The notes beneath the pieces were generated by a model. It made no database searches. It was not told the DNA's origin and worked only from the letters and a program-made list of their open reading frames with translations. Below, piece by piece: positions 50,311-58,876 of a stretch of 64,000 nucleotides of DNA. The position numbers and the translations under genes are program-made. Position 1 is the stretch's first letter; the number at the start of each line of letters is the position of its first letter. The DNA is from Nocardia mexicana NBRC 108244 (lineage in GTDB: Bacteria > Actinomycetota > Actinomycetes > Mycobacteriales > Mycobacteriaceae). The stretch lies in contig NZ_BDBV01000050.1 in NCBI RefSeq assembly GCF_001613165.1, positions 1 through 64,000 of the forward strand, read 5' to 3'.

Positions 50311-51698
50311 TGCCCTGCCCTCGTTTTCCCGGCGGCGGGCAGCCCGGCGAGCGCCGGCCGCTCTGCCGCCTGCCGCCGATATTCGGCGATCAGTAGATAT
50401 GTGACCCACACCAGCACCACGGCCTGCAGATACTTGCCGAGTGTTTCGACCGTGCCGAGCATTCCGCGCTCGAACAACACCGGCACCTCGATCATCGCGA
50501 GCGCGAGCACGGGCATCGCGAGATGCCTGCTGTAGAGCGCGCGAGTCCAGCCGAGCAACAGCACGAAGGTGATCGAGACCCCCAGGGCGACACCGAGATA
50601 CCCGCCCAGGACATAGCCCTCGTTGATATTCCCCTCCGCCAGCGACACCGACACCTGTGTCATGTCCACCGATCCGCCGCGCACCGCATCGGCCCAGGCG
50701 GCGCCGGAGCGGAACTTCTCCGCGCCGAGCAGCTGGGTGGGGATGAGGCTCTGGACGGCGTGCAGCAGCACCTCGGGCGGCGCCAGCCAGGAGCGCGGGC
50801 CCGCATAGTAGGCGTCGGTGGCCGCCTCCAGCCCGTCGAAGCGGCGCAGCAGGCTCAGGAACGGGCGCACCGCGGCCGGATAGCCGGAATCGCCCACCGC
50901 CGCCTCGGCTTTGGCGGTGTCGGTGGCCTTCAGCGACTGTAGCCAGCCGAATCCGCCGACGGCCAGCGCGGTGATCGCCAGCACGGCGGCCACCTTGGCG
51001 CGCGTCCAGCCGGTCATGGCGCAGCGCACCGCGATCGCCAGCGCGGCACCGACGATGGGGGTCTTCGACTGCACCGCGGCCGTCCACAGCAGCTCGCCGC
51101 AGGTCAGGGCGGCGATGATCAGGAGCGTGGTGCGCGCCGTCGCGGTCCGGACGTACACGATGATTCCGACGGCGCCGAGCGTGGCGAGCAGGGTGACCAG
51201 ATTGATCACGGGGTTCGGGCTTTCCAATTCCCCTGCGCGGCCGTTGTTTCCGGTCGCCACCGCGACCAGGCGGCCGAGCGTGCCGATGCCGTAGAGGATG
51301 CCCAGCGTCCGGATGAAGACCGGGTCGTGGGCGAAGTGCACGAAGGGCAGCCGGGCCGTCTCGCCGCCCGGCCGAGTCTCCCGCCGTCGCGACCAAATCG
51401 TGTACGCCACAACCAGTCCCGCATACAGCCACAGCCCGAACACGACGGGCTGCAGCACCGCCGCGATCCCGTGGTCGTAGCCGAGCTGGGCCAGCCGCGG
51501 GTCGGGAATGTTGTCGCCGTACCGCGGTTGCGGCTGCACCCACAGCAGCACCGCCGGTCGCGCCAGGTAGGAAAGGGTCCAGTGCGCGACCTGTGCGATC
51601 AGGAAGATCCGGATCGGCCCGGACAGCCAGAAGGCGGCGACCACCATGCTCGCCAATGCCCCTGCGACGAGGAATACTTCGGGCTGCGCGGCGCCCAT
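50301..51698 (-). CDS. Wzy-like polysaccharide polymerase / O-antigen ligase-type membrane protein
   Basis: 465 residues with about ten hydrophobic segments and a large central loop (SLLRRFDGLEAATDAYYAGP, AEKFRSGAAWADAVRGGSVD). Sequence identity to named families is not visible. Membrane topology, the loop and the location between wzz-like and wzx-like genes support a repeat-unit polymerase. ATG 51698 is preferred over the GTG one codon earlier. Forty-eight bases separate it from the glycosyltransferase upstream. Confidence 0.75.
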   Translation of the reverse strand: MGAAQPEVFLVAGALASMVVAAFWLSGPIRIFLIAQVAHWTLSYLARPAVLLWVQPQPRYGDNIPDPRLAQLGYDHGIAAVLQPVVFGLWLYAGLVVAYTIWSRRRETRPGGETARLPFVHFAHDPVFIRTLGILYGIGTLGRLVAVATGNNGRAGELESPNPVINLVTLLATLGAVGIIVYVRTATARTTLLIIAALTCGELLWTAAVQSKTPIVGAALAIAVRCAMTGWTRAKVAAVLAITALAVGGFGWLQSLKATDTAKAEAAVGDSGYPAAVRPFLSLLRRFDGLEAATDAYYAGPRSWLAPPEVLLHAVQSLIPTQLLGAEKFRSGAAWADAVRGGSVDMTQVSVSLAEGNINEGYVLGGYLGVALGVSITFVLLLGWTRALYSRHLAMPVLALAMIEVPVLFERGMLGTVETLGKYLQAVVLVWVTYLLIAEYRRQAAERPALAGLPAAGKTRAGQWV

Positions 51699-51746
51699 CA
51701 CCCCATGTCCTTCATCACCCTTATGTCAGTTCGGGCGGTCCCGCCG

Positions 51747-52748
51747 TTACCCGATCGCCTCGACGATTTCGCGGGCGCGATCGAGGTAGCGGTGCCGCCC
51801 GGCGGTGATGCGGCGATACCCGGCCTCGGCGACCTTGATCGCCTGGTCGGGATGGCGGGCGCAGCGGGTGAGGATGTCGCGCAGCTCCGCCGTCGAGGAG
51901 AAGAGGAAACACTCGGTGTCCTCGGCCAGCAGCGCGGCGTGCTCCTCGGTCCTTTCGCCGACGAAAAGACCGCCGGCGGCGGGGATTTCGTAGCTGCGGC
52001 AGGTGTGGGTATCGCGATTCGCGGAGTTGAGCAGGACCAGGTTCGCGGTGACGGCCGCGACGGCCACGGAGAAGTGTTCGCCGTAGACCGGCCCGCGCAC
52101 CGCGGCGCCGGTGCGCCACAGCGGCGCCACCCGCCGCCATCCAGGCCCGTATACCGCCAGGCCGCCGCCGTATTCGCGGGCGAGGTCGACGAGCAGGCCG
52201 CGTCGATCGGGACGGCAGGCGCCGATGAAACCGGTCAGGAATCGGTCGCCGCGGCGCGCGGCCGGATGGTGCCACGCGGGATCGTAGGCGCTGGAGACGA
52301 ACGCGACGGAGCCGACGCCGCGCTCGCGCAGTTCGGGGACGTTGTGCCGCTTGGTGGTGACGATGAGATCCCAATTTGCCTCGTGCGCGAGGTAGTCGGC
52401 GCTGATGTTCTCCGGATTGGCGACATCGTCGGGGCTGTAGTGCACGTGCAGGGCCGCCGGAACCGACAGCAGCCGGGCCTGGTCCAGATGTACGGCCTTG
52501 AACGCGAAGACCATATCTGGTGCGAAATCGGCGGCCAGATAGTCGATCTCGTCGTGGACGTCGGCGACCCGCCACGGCGCCCGCCGGTGCGCGACCTTCG
52601 CGTACACCCACGGCGGCGACAATCGGGGCGGCAGCGTGACCGCGGTGGTGTCGACCACGACCACCTCGTGCCCGGCCTGGCGGAACCCGTCGGCGAGCGA
52701 GCGGGCGTTGCTCCCGACCCAATCATCGCCCACGAACAGAATTCTCAT
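51747..52748 (-). CDS. CgeB-like (GT-B) glycosyltransferase
   Basis: 333 residues: MRILFVGDDWVGSNARSLAD start, LHVHYSPDDVANPENIS, FIGACRPDRRGLLVDLAREY, NSANRDTHTCRSYEIPAAGG and RCARHPDQAIKVAEAGYRRI. The pattern of a spore-protein-YkvP/CgeB-like glycosyl transferase (PF13524) fits, with the donor-side SYEIPAAGGLFVGERTEEH. ATG 52748 overlaps the upstream wzx stop (ATGA). Donor and acceptor unknown. Confidence 0.82.
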   Translation of the reverse strand: MRILFVGDDWVGSNARSLADGFRQAGHEVVVVDTTAVTLPPRLSPPWVYAKVAHRRAPWRVADVHDEIDYLAADFAPDMVFAFKAVHLDQARLLSVPAALHVHYSPDDVANPENISADYLAHEANWDLIVTTKRHNVPELRERGVGSVAFVSSAYDPAWHHPAARRGDRFLTGFIGACRPDRRGLLVDLAREYGGGLAVYGPGWRRVAPLWRTGAAVRGPVYGEHFSVAVAAVTANLVLLNSANRDTHTCRSYEIPAAGGLFVGERTEEHAALLAEDTECFLFSSTAELRDILTRCARHPDQAIKVAEAGYRRITAGRHRYLDRAREIVEAIG

Positions 52749-54094
52749 GATCGATCCCCCTCCTCGTGACCCGCCACCCCGACGGATTCTGTCGTGTCGC
52801 GCCGCGCGGCGCGCTCGGTGACGACGAGCCACCGCATCCGCACGACGTACCACAGCGCCACCGTGATCTCCGCCGCGACCGTGCCGTACACCAGGGTCCA
52901 CACCGATTCGGTGTGCACGGCGATCGCCAGCGCCCCGGCGGCCACGCAGGTGCCGATGACGGCCCCGATCAGGACACCCGTGGTGTCCTGCCGCACCGGC
53001 AGCACCGCGGTGGTGACCAGCGAGGTGATGGTGGTGGCGGGCAGGATGAGCACCTCGACCCGCAGCAGCGGCACCGCGGCGGCGAAGGCGTTGCCGAACA
53101 TCACGTGCACGAGAATCGGGGCGGCCAGCCAGACGCCCAGCGTCGCGACACCGGCCGCCGCCAGGCAGGCCAGCAGCGAGCGAGTGGCGTTGCGCCAGAA
53201 CGTTTCCTCCGCGCCGCGCCGCGCCATGCGGGGCAGCAGCGCGAAACCGATCGGGTCCAGCAGCGACTGGAAGGCGCGCACCAGCCGGTCCCCGGCCGAA
53301 TACAGCCCGAGCGAGGCGGTGTCGAGCACGGCGGCGTACACCGCCGCCGACCCCTGCCCGTAGCTGGTGACCAGCGCCCGGGAGGTGAGTACCGGGGCGC
53401 CGATCCGCAGCACCTGCCGCAGCTGCCGCGGCCTTCCCGGAATTCCGTAGGTGCGCAACGCATCCCACCACGTGAGTGCGATGGTGAGCAGCGACGACAG
53501 CAACAGGCACAGCATGGCCGTCGTGGCGGTGGGCATGCGCGGCAGCCACAGCACCAGCAGCACCAGGTAACCGATCCGGCCCGCACCCTGATAGAGCGTC
53601 GAGGTCCCGAACCGGCCCTGCCCGATCAGCAGCCAATCCTCCGAGATCGACCAGAGCCCACCGGCGAACAGGCCGAGCAGGATCATGTGCAGCGCCGCGG
53701 GCACCCCGATCGGCAGGCTGACCAGCAGTGCGGCCCCGAGCACGCTCAGCGTGGTGGCGCGGACGGCCAGATAGGTGCCGCGCAGCCGTTCGATGGTCGC
53801 CCCGTCGGTCGCGTCGTGCACCTTCGCGGCCAGGAACGAGGTGATGCCCAGGTCCACCGCGAGCGATCCGATGAAATACGACGACATACCGATCGCGAGC
53901 AGCCCGACCCCGTGCGGCCCGAGCAGGCGGGAGATGAGTGGCAGCGTGACCACCGTGATCACGTACTGGCCGTATTTCCCGAAGCTGACGTAGCCGATAT
54001 CGCGGAGGATCGCGATCCGGCCGTGCTGCAGCGGGCGGTGCCGGCGGCGCGGCCGGGCCGCCGGGCGCTGCTCGGTCTCCGCGGAATCAGCCAT
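52745..54094 (-). CDS. Wzx-type polysaccharide flippase (MOP superfamily)
   Basis: 449 residues with about twelve membrane segments and the typical N-terminus GYVSFGKYGQYVITVVTLPL, then ISRLLGPHGVGLLAIGMSSY. These proteins flip lipid-linked repeat units across the membrane in Wzy-dependent pathways. Basic N-terminal tail (RPRRRHRPLQHGR). The 3' end of the GT4 gene upstream overlaps it by eight bases. Confidence 0.9.
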   Translation of the reverse strand: MADSAETEQRPAARPRRRHRPLQHGRIAILRDIGYVSFGKYGQYVITVVTLPLISRLLGPHGVGLLAIGMSSYFIGSLAVDLGITSFLAAKVHDATDGATIERLRGTYLAVRATTLSVLGAALLVSLPIGVPAALHMILLGLFAGGLWSISEDWLLIGQGRFGTSTLYQGAGRIGYLVLLVLWLPRMPTATTAMLCLLLSSLLTIALTWWDALRTYGIPGRPRQLRQVLRIGAPVLTSRALVTSYGQGSAAVYAAVLDTASLGLYSAGDRLVRAFQSLLDPIGFALLPRMARRGAEETFWRNATRSLLACLAAAGVATLGVWLAAPILVHVMFGNAFAAAVPLLRVEVLILPATTITSLVTTAVLPVRQDTTGVLIGAVIGTCVAAGALAIAVHTESVWTLVYGTVAAEITVALWYVVRMRWLVVTERAARRDTTESVGVAGHEEGDRS

Positions 54095-55229
54095 GCCGCA
54101 CCCGCTTTCGCGGCATCGAGGTCAGCAGCGCGGCGACCGTGCGGGCGGTCTCCTCGATACCGAAATGCCGCGCGCGAACCTGGCCCGCGTCGGCGAGTTT
54201 GCGGCGCAGTCCGGCATCGGCGATGAGCCGGTCCAGGGCGGCGGTGAGCTGCCCGCGGTCTCCGGCGTCGACCAGCAGTCCGCTGATCTCCGGTTCGACG
54301 ATCTCCGCCGGGCCGCCGGGCCCGGTGGCCACGACCGCGCAGCCCGCGCGCATTCCCTCGACCACGACCTGGCCGAACGGTTCCGGCAGCACGGAGCAGT
54401 GCACGAGGATATCGGCCTGCGGGAGCAGGCTTTCCGGATCGTCGATGTGTCCGGTGAAGGTCACCGGCAGCGCGAGTTCGGCGGCCAGGCGCTCGAGTTC
54501 GGCGCGGTAGGGCTCCTCGTCGAAGAACGCGCCGCCGACGAGGTAGATCCGCTGCGGCCGGATCGCCGTATCGGCGACCGCGCGGAGGAAGACGTCCTGC
54601 CCCTTCCACGGGGCCAGCCGCCCGACGACCGCGACCACCGTCTCCGCCGGTGGGCGCTGACCGGGACGCGGTGCGGGCGGGCGCGGTTCCAGGCCCGGAG
54701 GGGCGACGGCGACCGGTTTGCGCCCGGTGCGCAGCGATGCCCGGGTGGTGTGGCTGTTGGCGATGTACCCGTCCGCGACGACCCGGCCGAGCAGGCGGAT
54801 CAGCGGCGCCAGCCATCGGCCGAAGTAATCGGGCGTGATGCGGTCGTGCACCTGCCAGATCAGCGGTATGCGGGCGCGGCGAGCCGCCACCGCGCCCATC
54901 AGCAGCGCTTTCGTGCTCTCCGCGACCAGCACCGACGCCTCCGTTCCACGCGCGGTGGCGCCCAGCGCCCAGCCCACGCGCACCAGGGCGACCGCGCCGG
55001 TCAGCAGTCGGCGCGCATCCGCCTTCCCGATGGTCATCGCGCGGCTGTCGAAAGTGTTGCGTAACAAATGGGTTTCGATGCCCCGCGCGCGCATCCGCTC
55101 GAGCATCGGGCCGTCGGCGGTGTAGACGGCGGCGACGTCCATATGGGCGCGTAGCGCCGACACCAGCCGCAGCGTGGCCAGTTCGGCTCCCGACGGCGCC
55201 GCGGTGTGCGCGACGAAGACGGCCTTCAC
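54087..55229 (-). CDS. GT4-family glycosyltransferase
   Basis: 380 residues, GT-B: AVFVAHTAAPSGAELATLRL (acceptor side Gly-rich loop), IPLIWQVHDRITPDYFGRWL, VVAVVGRLAPWKGQDVFLRA, VHCSVLPEPFGQVVVEGMRA (E-x7-E) and GPGGPAEIVEPEISGLLVDA. GTG 55229 overlaps the upstream GT4 stop (GTGA). It should add one sugar of the repeat unit from an NDP donor. Confidence 0.9.
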   Translation of the reverse strand: MKAVFVAHTAAPSGAELATLRLVSALRAHMDVAAVYTADGPMLERMRARGIETHLLRNTFDSRAMTIGKADARRLLTGAVALVRVGWALGATARGTEASVLVAESTKALLMGAVAARRARIPLIWQVHDRITPDYFGRWLAPLIRLLGRVVADGYIANSHTTRASLRTGRKPVAVAPPGLEPRPPAPRPGQRPPAETVVAVVGRLAPWKGQDVFLRAVADTAIRPQRIYLVGGAFFDEEPYRAELERLAAELALPVTFTGHIDDPESLLPQADILVHCSVLPEPFGQVVVEGMRAGCAVVATGPGGPAEIVEPEISGLLVDAGDRGQLTAALDRLIADAGLRRKLADAGQVRARHFGIEETARTVAALLTSMPRKRVRHG

Positions 55230-56284
55230 GGTCCGGCCAGTTCGCGATAGAGGGCGACGTGGCGGCGGGCGGCCGCGTCCCAGGAGAACGATTCGGCATG
55301 CGCGCGGCACTGTTTCGTGGTCGGGACGCCGCCGTCGAGGGCCGCGGCGAGGCGCTCGGCGAGTGCGTCGGGATCGCCGGGCGGCACGATCAGCGACGGG
55401 TCGAGCCCTCGGACCGAATCGGGCAGCCCACCGCATTCGGAGACGATCGGCGCGCGCCCCGCGGCGAGCGATTCCAGGGCGATGAGCCCGAAACCCTCGA
55501 GCGCGACCGACGGCACCACCGTGCAGTGCGCCCGCGCATAGAGTTCGGTGAGCCGCTCATCGGTGACGCGCCCCGTGAACTCGATGGACGGCTGTTCCGC
55601 GGCCAGGGTGCGCAATTCCGTTGCCGCGGTGCCGGTTCCGGCGACCGTGAGGCGGGCGCCGGGGTGGCGGTCCAGCACGGTGGGCCACGCGCGGATGAGC
55701 GTGTCCAGGCCCATGCGGCGTTCCAGCCGCCGGACGCACAGCACCCGCGGCGCCGAATCCGCGGGGGTGTCGGAGGCGGTGAACCGATCGAGGTCGACGC
55801 CCGGCGCGATGACGGCGATCCGCTCCGCGGGCACCCGGTAATCGGAGATCAGGAGGTCGCGAAACCGGCCGGATAGCACGACGAACCGATCCGCCCGCGC
55901 GTACCGGAGACGTTCGAGCAGGTACTTCGCGCGCACGCTGCGGCCGGACGCTCCGGCCAGCCGGCTCTCCTGCGCCCACGGGCCGTGGAAATGGACGACC
56001 AGCGGTCCGCGGGCCGGGGGACCGTAGAGGCAGAAGTGCCTGTCCACGAGAGCGCCGAGCGGCGGGCGGTCGAGAAAGGCGCGGCGGGCCCGGTGCAGTG
56101 TCGTCCCACCGGTCGGCCCCCAGGATTGCCCGCCGGGCGGCGGGTCGCCGAAAGCTGTTGCGGTGATCGAGATCTCGGGCCTGCGGGCCAGCGCCGAATA
56201 CAGGTCGGTGAAGTATCGGTTCAACCCGCCGGGTGCCGCACCGAACCACTCCGACCCGGTCATATGGACCTGTAGCGGACCCAT
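55226..56284 (-). CDS. GT4-family glycosyltransferase, first gene of operon
   Basis: 352 residues, GT-B: VHMTGSEWFGAAPGGLNRYF (acceptor loop), LVVHFHGPWAQESRLAG, VLCVRRLERRMGLDTLIRAW and VPSVALEGFGLIALESLAAG (E-x7-E). ATG 56284 follows GGGGG; the in-frame start 16 codons upstream is less likely. As the first gene of the ~11.3-kb operon, its upstream region (56285-56463) should hold the promoter. Confidence 0.9.
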   Translation of the reverse strand: MGPLQVHMTGSEWFGAAPGGLNRYFTDLYSALARRPEISITATAFGDPPPGGQSWGPTGGTTLHRARRAFLDRPPLGALVDRHFCLYGPPARGPLVVHFHGPWAQESRLAGASGRSVRAKYLLERLRYARADRFVVLSGRFRDLLISDYRVPAERIAVIAPGVDLDRFTASDTPADSAPRVLCVRRLERRMGLDTLIRAWPTVLDRHPGARLTVAGTGTAATELRTLAAEQPSIEFTGRVTDERLTELYARAHCTVVPSVALEGFGLIALESLAAGRAPIVSECGGLPDSVRGLDPSLIVPPGDPDALAERLAAALDGGVPTTKQCRAHAESFSWDAAARRHVALYRELAGP

Positions 56285-56463
56285 CGCGCACCCCCGCGAT
56301 CTGTTCTCCGTCGACCGCGGCTGCGATCGCACCGCCCCTGGGTGGGAAGTCTATTCGAATCCTGCCGTCGCGGTCGGCCAACCGCGAGCAATCGTGCCGG
56401 TTTGTTTTCGGGGCTGGTGGCGGGGAGTCCGGCTGTGCTAGAGGCGAATCCGGGCCGGAGCGC

Positions 56464-57009
56464 CTACCGCGGCATGTCCAGCTTGTCGACGTCGGCGAGA
56501 ACCTTTTCGTGCCAGTCGATCTCGGCCTGAATGCGGATTCGGGCATGATCGACGACGAGATCGTCGACGGTGCTCTGGTCGGGCCAGCGCCGGTCGAGCT
56601 GGTGCTCGATCCCGGCGGCCCGGGCGCGCAGGGCGGCGATGCGGTCGGTGAGGTATCCCCGCAGCAGGTCCGGATCCAGGTCGGCGCTGACCGCCAGCGC
56701 GAGATCGACGGGGTCCGGGCGGATGGCGACGTCGGTGAACGCCTCGTCGCGCAGCGCACGGAGTTCGCGCTGGCCCTCGTCGGTGATCTCGTAGACCGTC
56801 CGTGCGGGCTGCGCGCCGGGCTGTTCGGTGCGCAGCGGCCGGATCAGGCCCTCGTCGCTCATGCGGTGCAGCGCCCCGTAGAGCGAGCCCGGCTTCACCC
56901 GCGACCACAGGTCGGCGCGGTCCAGCCGGGCATCGCGGCGCAGCTGGTGGCCGTGCATGGGGCCGCGCTTGGCCAACGCGGCGAGGACGAAGAGCCGGGT
57001 CTCGTTCAC
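56464..57009 (-). CDS. PadR-family transcriptional regulator
   Basis: 181 residues. Winged HTH: LFVLAALAKRGPMHGHQLRR, VKPGSLYGALHRMSDEGLIR, ARTVYEITDEGQRELRALRD. A C-terminal Vir_Act_alpha-like helical dimerisation part follows (AALRARAAGIEHQLDRRWPD). PadR repressors respond to small aromatics or drugs and usually control the adjacent divergent gene, here peptide deformylase. GTG 57009 is the family start (NETRLFVLAALA). Confidence 0.9.
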   Translation of the reverse strand: MNETRLFVLAALAKRGPMHGHQLRRDARLDRADLWSRVKPGSLYGALHRMSDEGLIRPLRTEQPGAQPARTVYEITDEGQRELRALRDEAFTDVAIRPDPVDLALAVSADLDPDLLRGYLTDRIAALRARAAGIEHQLDRRWPDQSTVDDLVVDHARIRIQAEIDWHEKVLADVDKLDMPR

Positions 57010-57028
57010 CCCCTCAGTCTGACACGAC

Positions 57029-57044
57029 TACTCGCATTTGAGTA
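57029..57044. promoter_or_regulatory. Inverted repeat in divergent padR-def gap
   Basis: TACTC-GCATTT-GAGTA, centred in the 46-base gap between the two divergent starts. Candidate PadR operator. Confidence 0.45.
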
Positions 57045-57055
57045 CTCTCGGCTGC

Positions 57056-57625
57056 ATGCCTGTGCGACCGATCCTCATCGCCGGAGATCCCCGGCTCACC
57101 ACACCGGCCGTTCCCGTCACCGAATTCGACGGCGAGCTCGCCGAGTTCGTGGACGTCCTGTTCGAGACGAATACCGCGGCCAACGGTGCGGGCCTGGCCG
57201 CCAACCAGATCGGCGATCCGCGGTCGGTATTCGTCTACGACCTGATCGACGGCGGCGTCCGGCACCGGGGCTACGTGGTGAATCCGGTGCTCGAGACGTC
57301 GGCGATCCCGGAGACGATGCCCGATCCCGATCTGGACGGCGAGGGCTGCCTGTCGGTGCCGGGGGAATGGTTCCCGACCGGCCGCGCCGACTGGGCGCGG
57401 GTCACCGGCGTGGACGTCGACGGGGCGTCGCTGCAGGTCGAGGGCACGGGATACCTGGCGCGCTGCCTGCAGCACGAGACCGACCACCTGGCCGGGAAGC
57501 TCTATCTGGATCGCCTCGTCGGGCGCAATCAGCGGGCCGCACGCAAGGTGGTGAAGCGGCGCGACTGGACGCGGCCCGGTCATTCGTGGCTGCCGGGTGC
57601 GGATATCGACCCGTTCCACGGCTGA
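57056..57625 (+). CDS. def: Peptide deformylase
   Basis: 189 residues with all three motifs: GAGLAANQIGDP (GxGLAAxQ), GEGCLSVPGEWF (EGCLS, metal Cys) and CLQHETDHLAGKLYLD (HExDH, metal His pair and catalytic Glu). It removes the formyl group from nascent proteins using Fe2+. ATG 57056 leaves a compact N-terminus MPVRPILIAGDPRL. A divergent PadR regulator is unusual for a housekeeping def, so this may be an accessory copy. Confidence 0.95.
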   Translation: MPVRPILIAGDPRLTTPAVPVTEFDGELAEFVDVLFETNTAANGAGLAANQIGDPRSVFVYDLIDGGVRHRGYVVNPVLETSAIPETMPDPDLDGEGCLSVPGEWFPTGRADWARVTGVDVDGASLQVEGTGYLARCLQHETDHLAGKLYLDRLVGRNQRAARKVVKRRDWTRPGHSWLPGADIDPFHG

Positions 57626-57668
57626 GCCGGCCGCCCGGCCGATAGCTGGCAGGTAGCGGTGGTGCAAA

Positions 57669-57687
57669 GTAGGTTAGGCTGACCTAT
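57669..57687 (+). promoter_or_regulatory. IdeR/DtxR iron box
   Basis: GTAGGTTAGGCTGACCTAT matches the consensus TTAGGTTAGGCTAACCTAA at 16 of 19 positions. It lies 31-49 bases before the start of a siderophore-binding lipoprotein gene. Iron-loaded IdeR should repress it. Confidence 0.85.
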
Positions 57688-57717
57688 CTACCGCAGCCGA
57701 CGCGAGTGAGGACGGGT

Positions 57718-58740
57718 ATGACATCTGCCGATGTGGGGACGCGGCTGACCCGCCGCGGCCTGTTCGCGGCCGCCGGGGTCACGACCGTCGCGGCGGTGCT
57801 GGCCGCGTGCGGCCGCGCGCCGGACGATGCGACCGGATCCGGCGACTGGTCGTTCACCGACGACCGGGGTAAGACGCTGCGCGCCAACGGGATTCCCTCC
57901 CGCGTGGTCGCCTTCACGGGATCGGCGGCGGCGCTGGCGGACTACGGCGTGGCGCATCGGATCGCCGGGGTGTTCGGGGATGCGACGGCGGCGAACGGCG
58001 CCAAATCCGAACTGGCCGGGGACCTGGACCTGAACAACCTCACGGTGCTCGGCAACGCCTGGGGTGATTTCCCGCTGGAGAAGTACGCCGCCCTGGAACC
58101 CGACCTGCTGGTCACCGACACGTATACGCCGGACCAGCTCTGGTACATCCCCGACGACAGTCGCTCGAAGATCGAATCGATCAATCCGAACATCGCGGCC
58201 ATCGCGGTGGCGAGGCAGCCGCTGCCGGTGACGATCGGCCGATACGAGCAGCTGGCCACGGCGCTGGGCGGCGACCCGAACGCTCCGGCGGTCGCGCAGG
58301 CGCGGGCGAGGTTCACCGCGGCGGGGCAGGCGGTGCGGGACGCGGTCGCGCAGCGGCCCGGCCTGCGCGTGCTGGCGGCCTCCGCGGCACCGGACACGTT
58401 CTATGTATCCGATCCGCGCGCCTCGGCCGACCTCCGATACTTCCAGGAGCTCGGAGTGGATCTGGTCGTGCCCGAACGCGTCGACAGCCAAGGGTTCTAC
58501 GAGAGTCTCAGCTGGGAGAACGCCGACAAATATCGCGCCGACCTGATTCTGCTCGACGGCCGGTCCAACGCCCTGCAACCCGACGCCCTGGCCGGAAAAC
58601 CGTTGTGGCGCACCCTCCCGGCGGTCCGCAGCGGCCAGATCACGCCCTGGAGCACGGTGTTCCGGTACTCCTACGCCGGGGTCGCGCCCCTGCTCGAGCG
58701 GTTCGCCGCGGCGCTGCGGTCGGCGCGCGCCGCCGCCTGA
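57718..58740 (+). CDS. Iron-siderophore ABC transporter substrate-binding lipoprotein
   Basis: 340 residues. The N-terminus LTRRGLFAAAGVTTVAAVLAAC combines a twin-Arg-like motif with a lipobox. The periplasmic-binding-protein type III (FecB/FepB) domain follows: DDRGKTLRANGIPSRVVAFT, YAALEPDLLVTDTYTPDQLW, VARQPLPVTIGRYEQLATAL and DSQGFYESLSWENADKY. It should capture ferric siderophore for an ABC importer encoded elsewhere. ATG 57718 is preferred over GTG 57706. The iron box upstream supports iron control. Confidence 0.92.
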   Translation: MTSADVGTRLTRRGLFAAAGVTTVAAVLAACGRAPDDATGSGDWSFTDDRGKTLRANGIPSRVVAFTGSAAALADYGVAHRIAGVFGDATAANGAKSELAGDLDLNNLTVLGNAWGDFPLEKYAALEPDLLVTDTYTPDQLWYIPDDSRSKIESINPNIAAIAVARQPLPVTIGRYEQLATALGGDPNAPAVAQARARFTAAGQAVRDAVAQRPGLRVLAASAAPDTFYVSDPRASADLRYFQELGVDLVVPERVDSQGFYESLSWENADKYRADLILLDGRSNALQPDALAGKPLWRTLPAVRSGQITPWSTVFRYSYAGVAPLLERFAAALRSARAAA

Positions 58741-58759
58741 CCGAAATTCCGTCCTCGAA

Positions 58760-58812
58760 CCGCTCGCCGCGCGTAGCGAAACCCGCACGTGGTGCGATAC
58801 ATTCGCGAGCGG
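58760..58812. terminator. Inverted repeat after siderophore-binding gene
   Basis: Arms CCGCTCGC (58760-58767) and GCGAGCGG (58805-58812), with an inner GCAC-GTG-GTGC (58785-58795). It lies between the lipoprotein stop and the pyruvyl transferase start, so terminator or operator. Confidence 0.4.
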
Positions 58813-58876
58813 CAGTGCTGCCTCTCTCCGAACCGATGATCCGGGCTGCGACCGGGCTTGCGGAAGGACGACGAGC

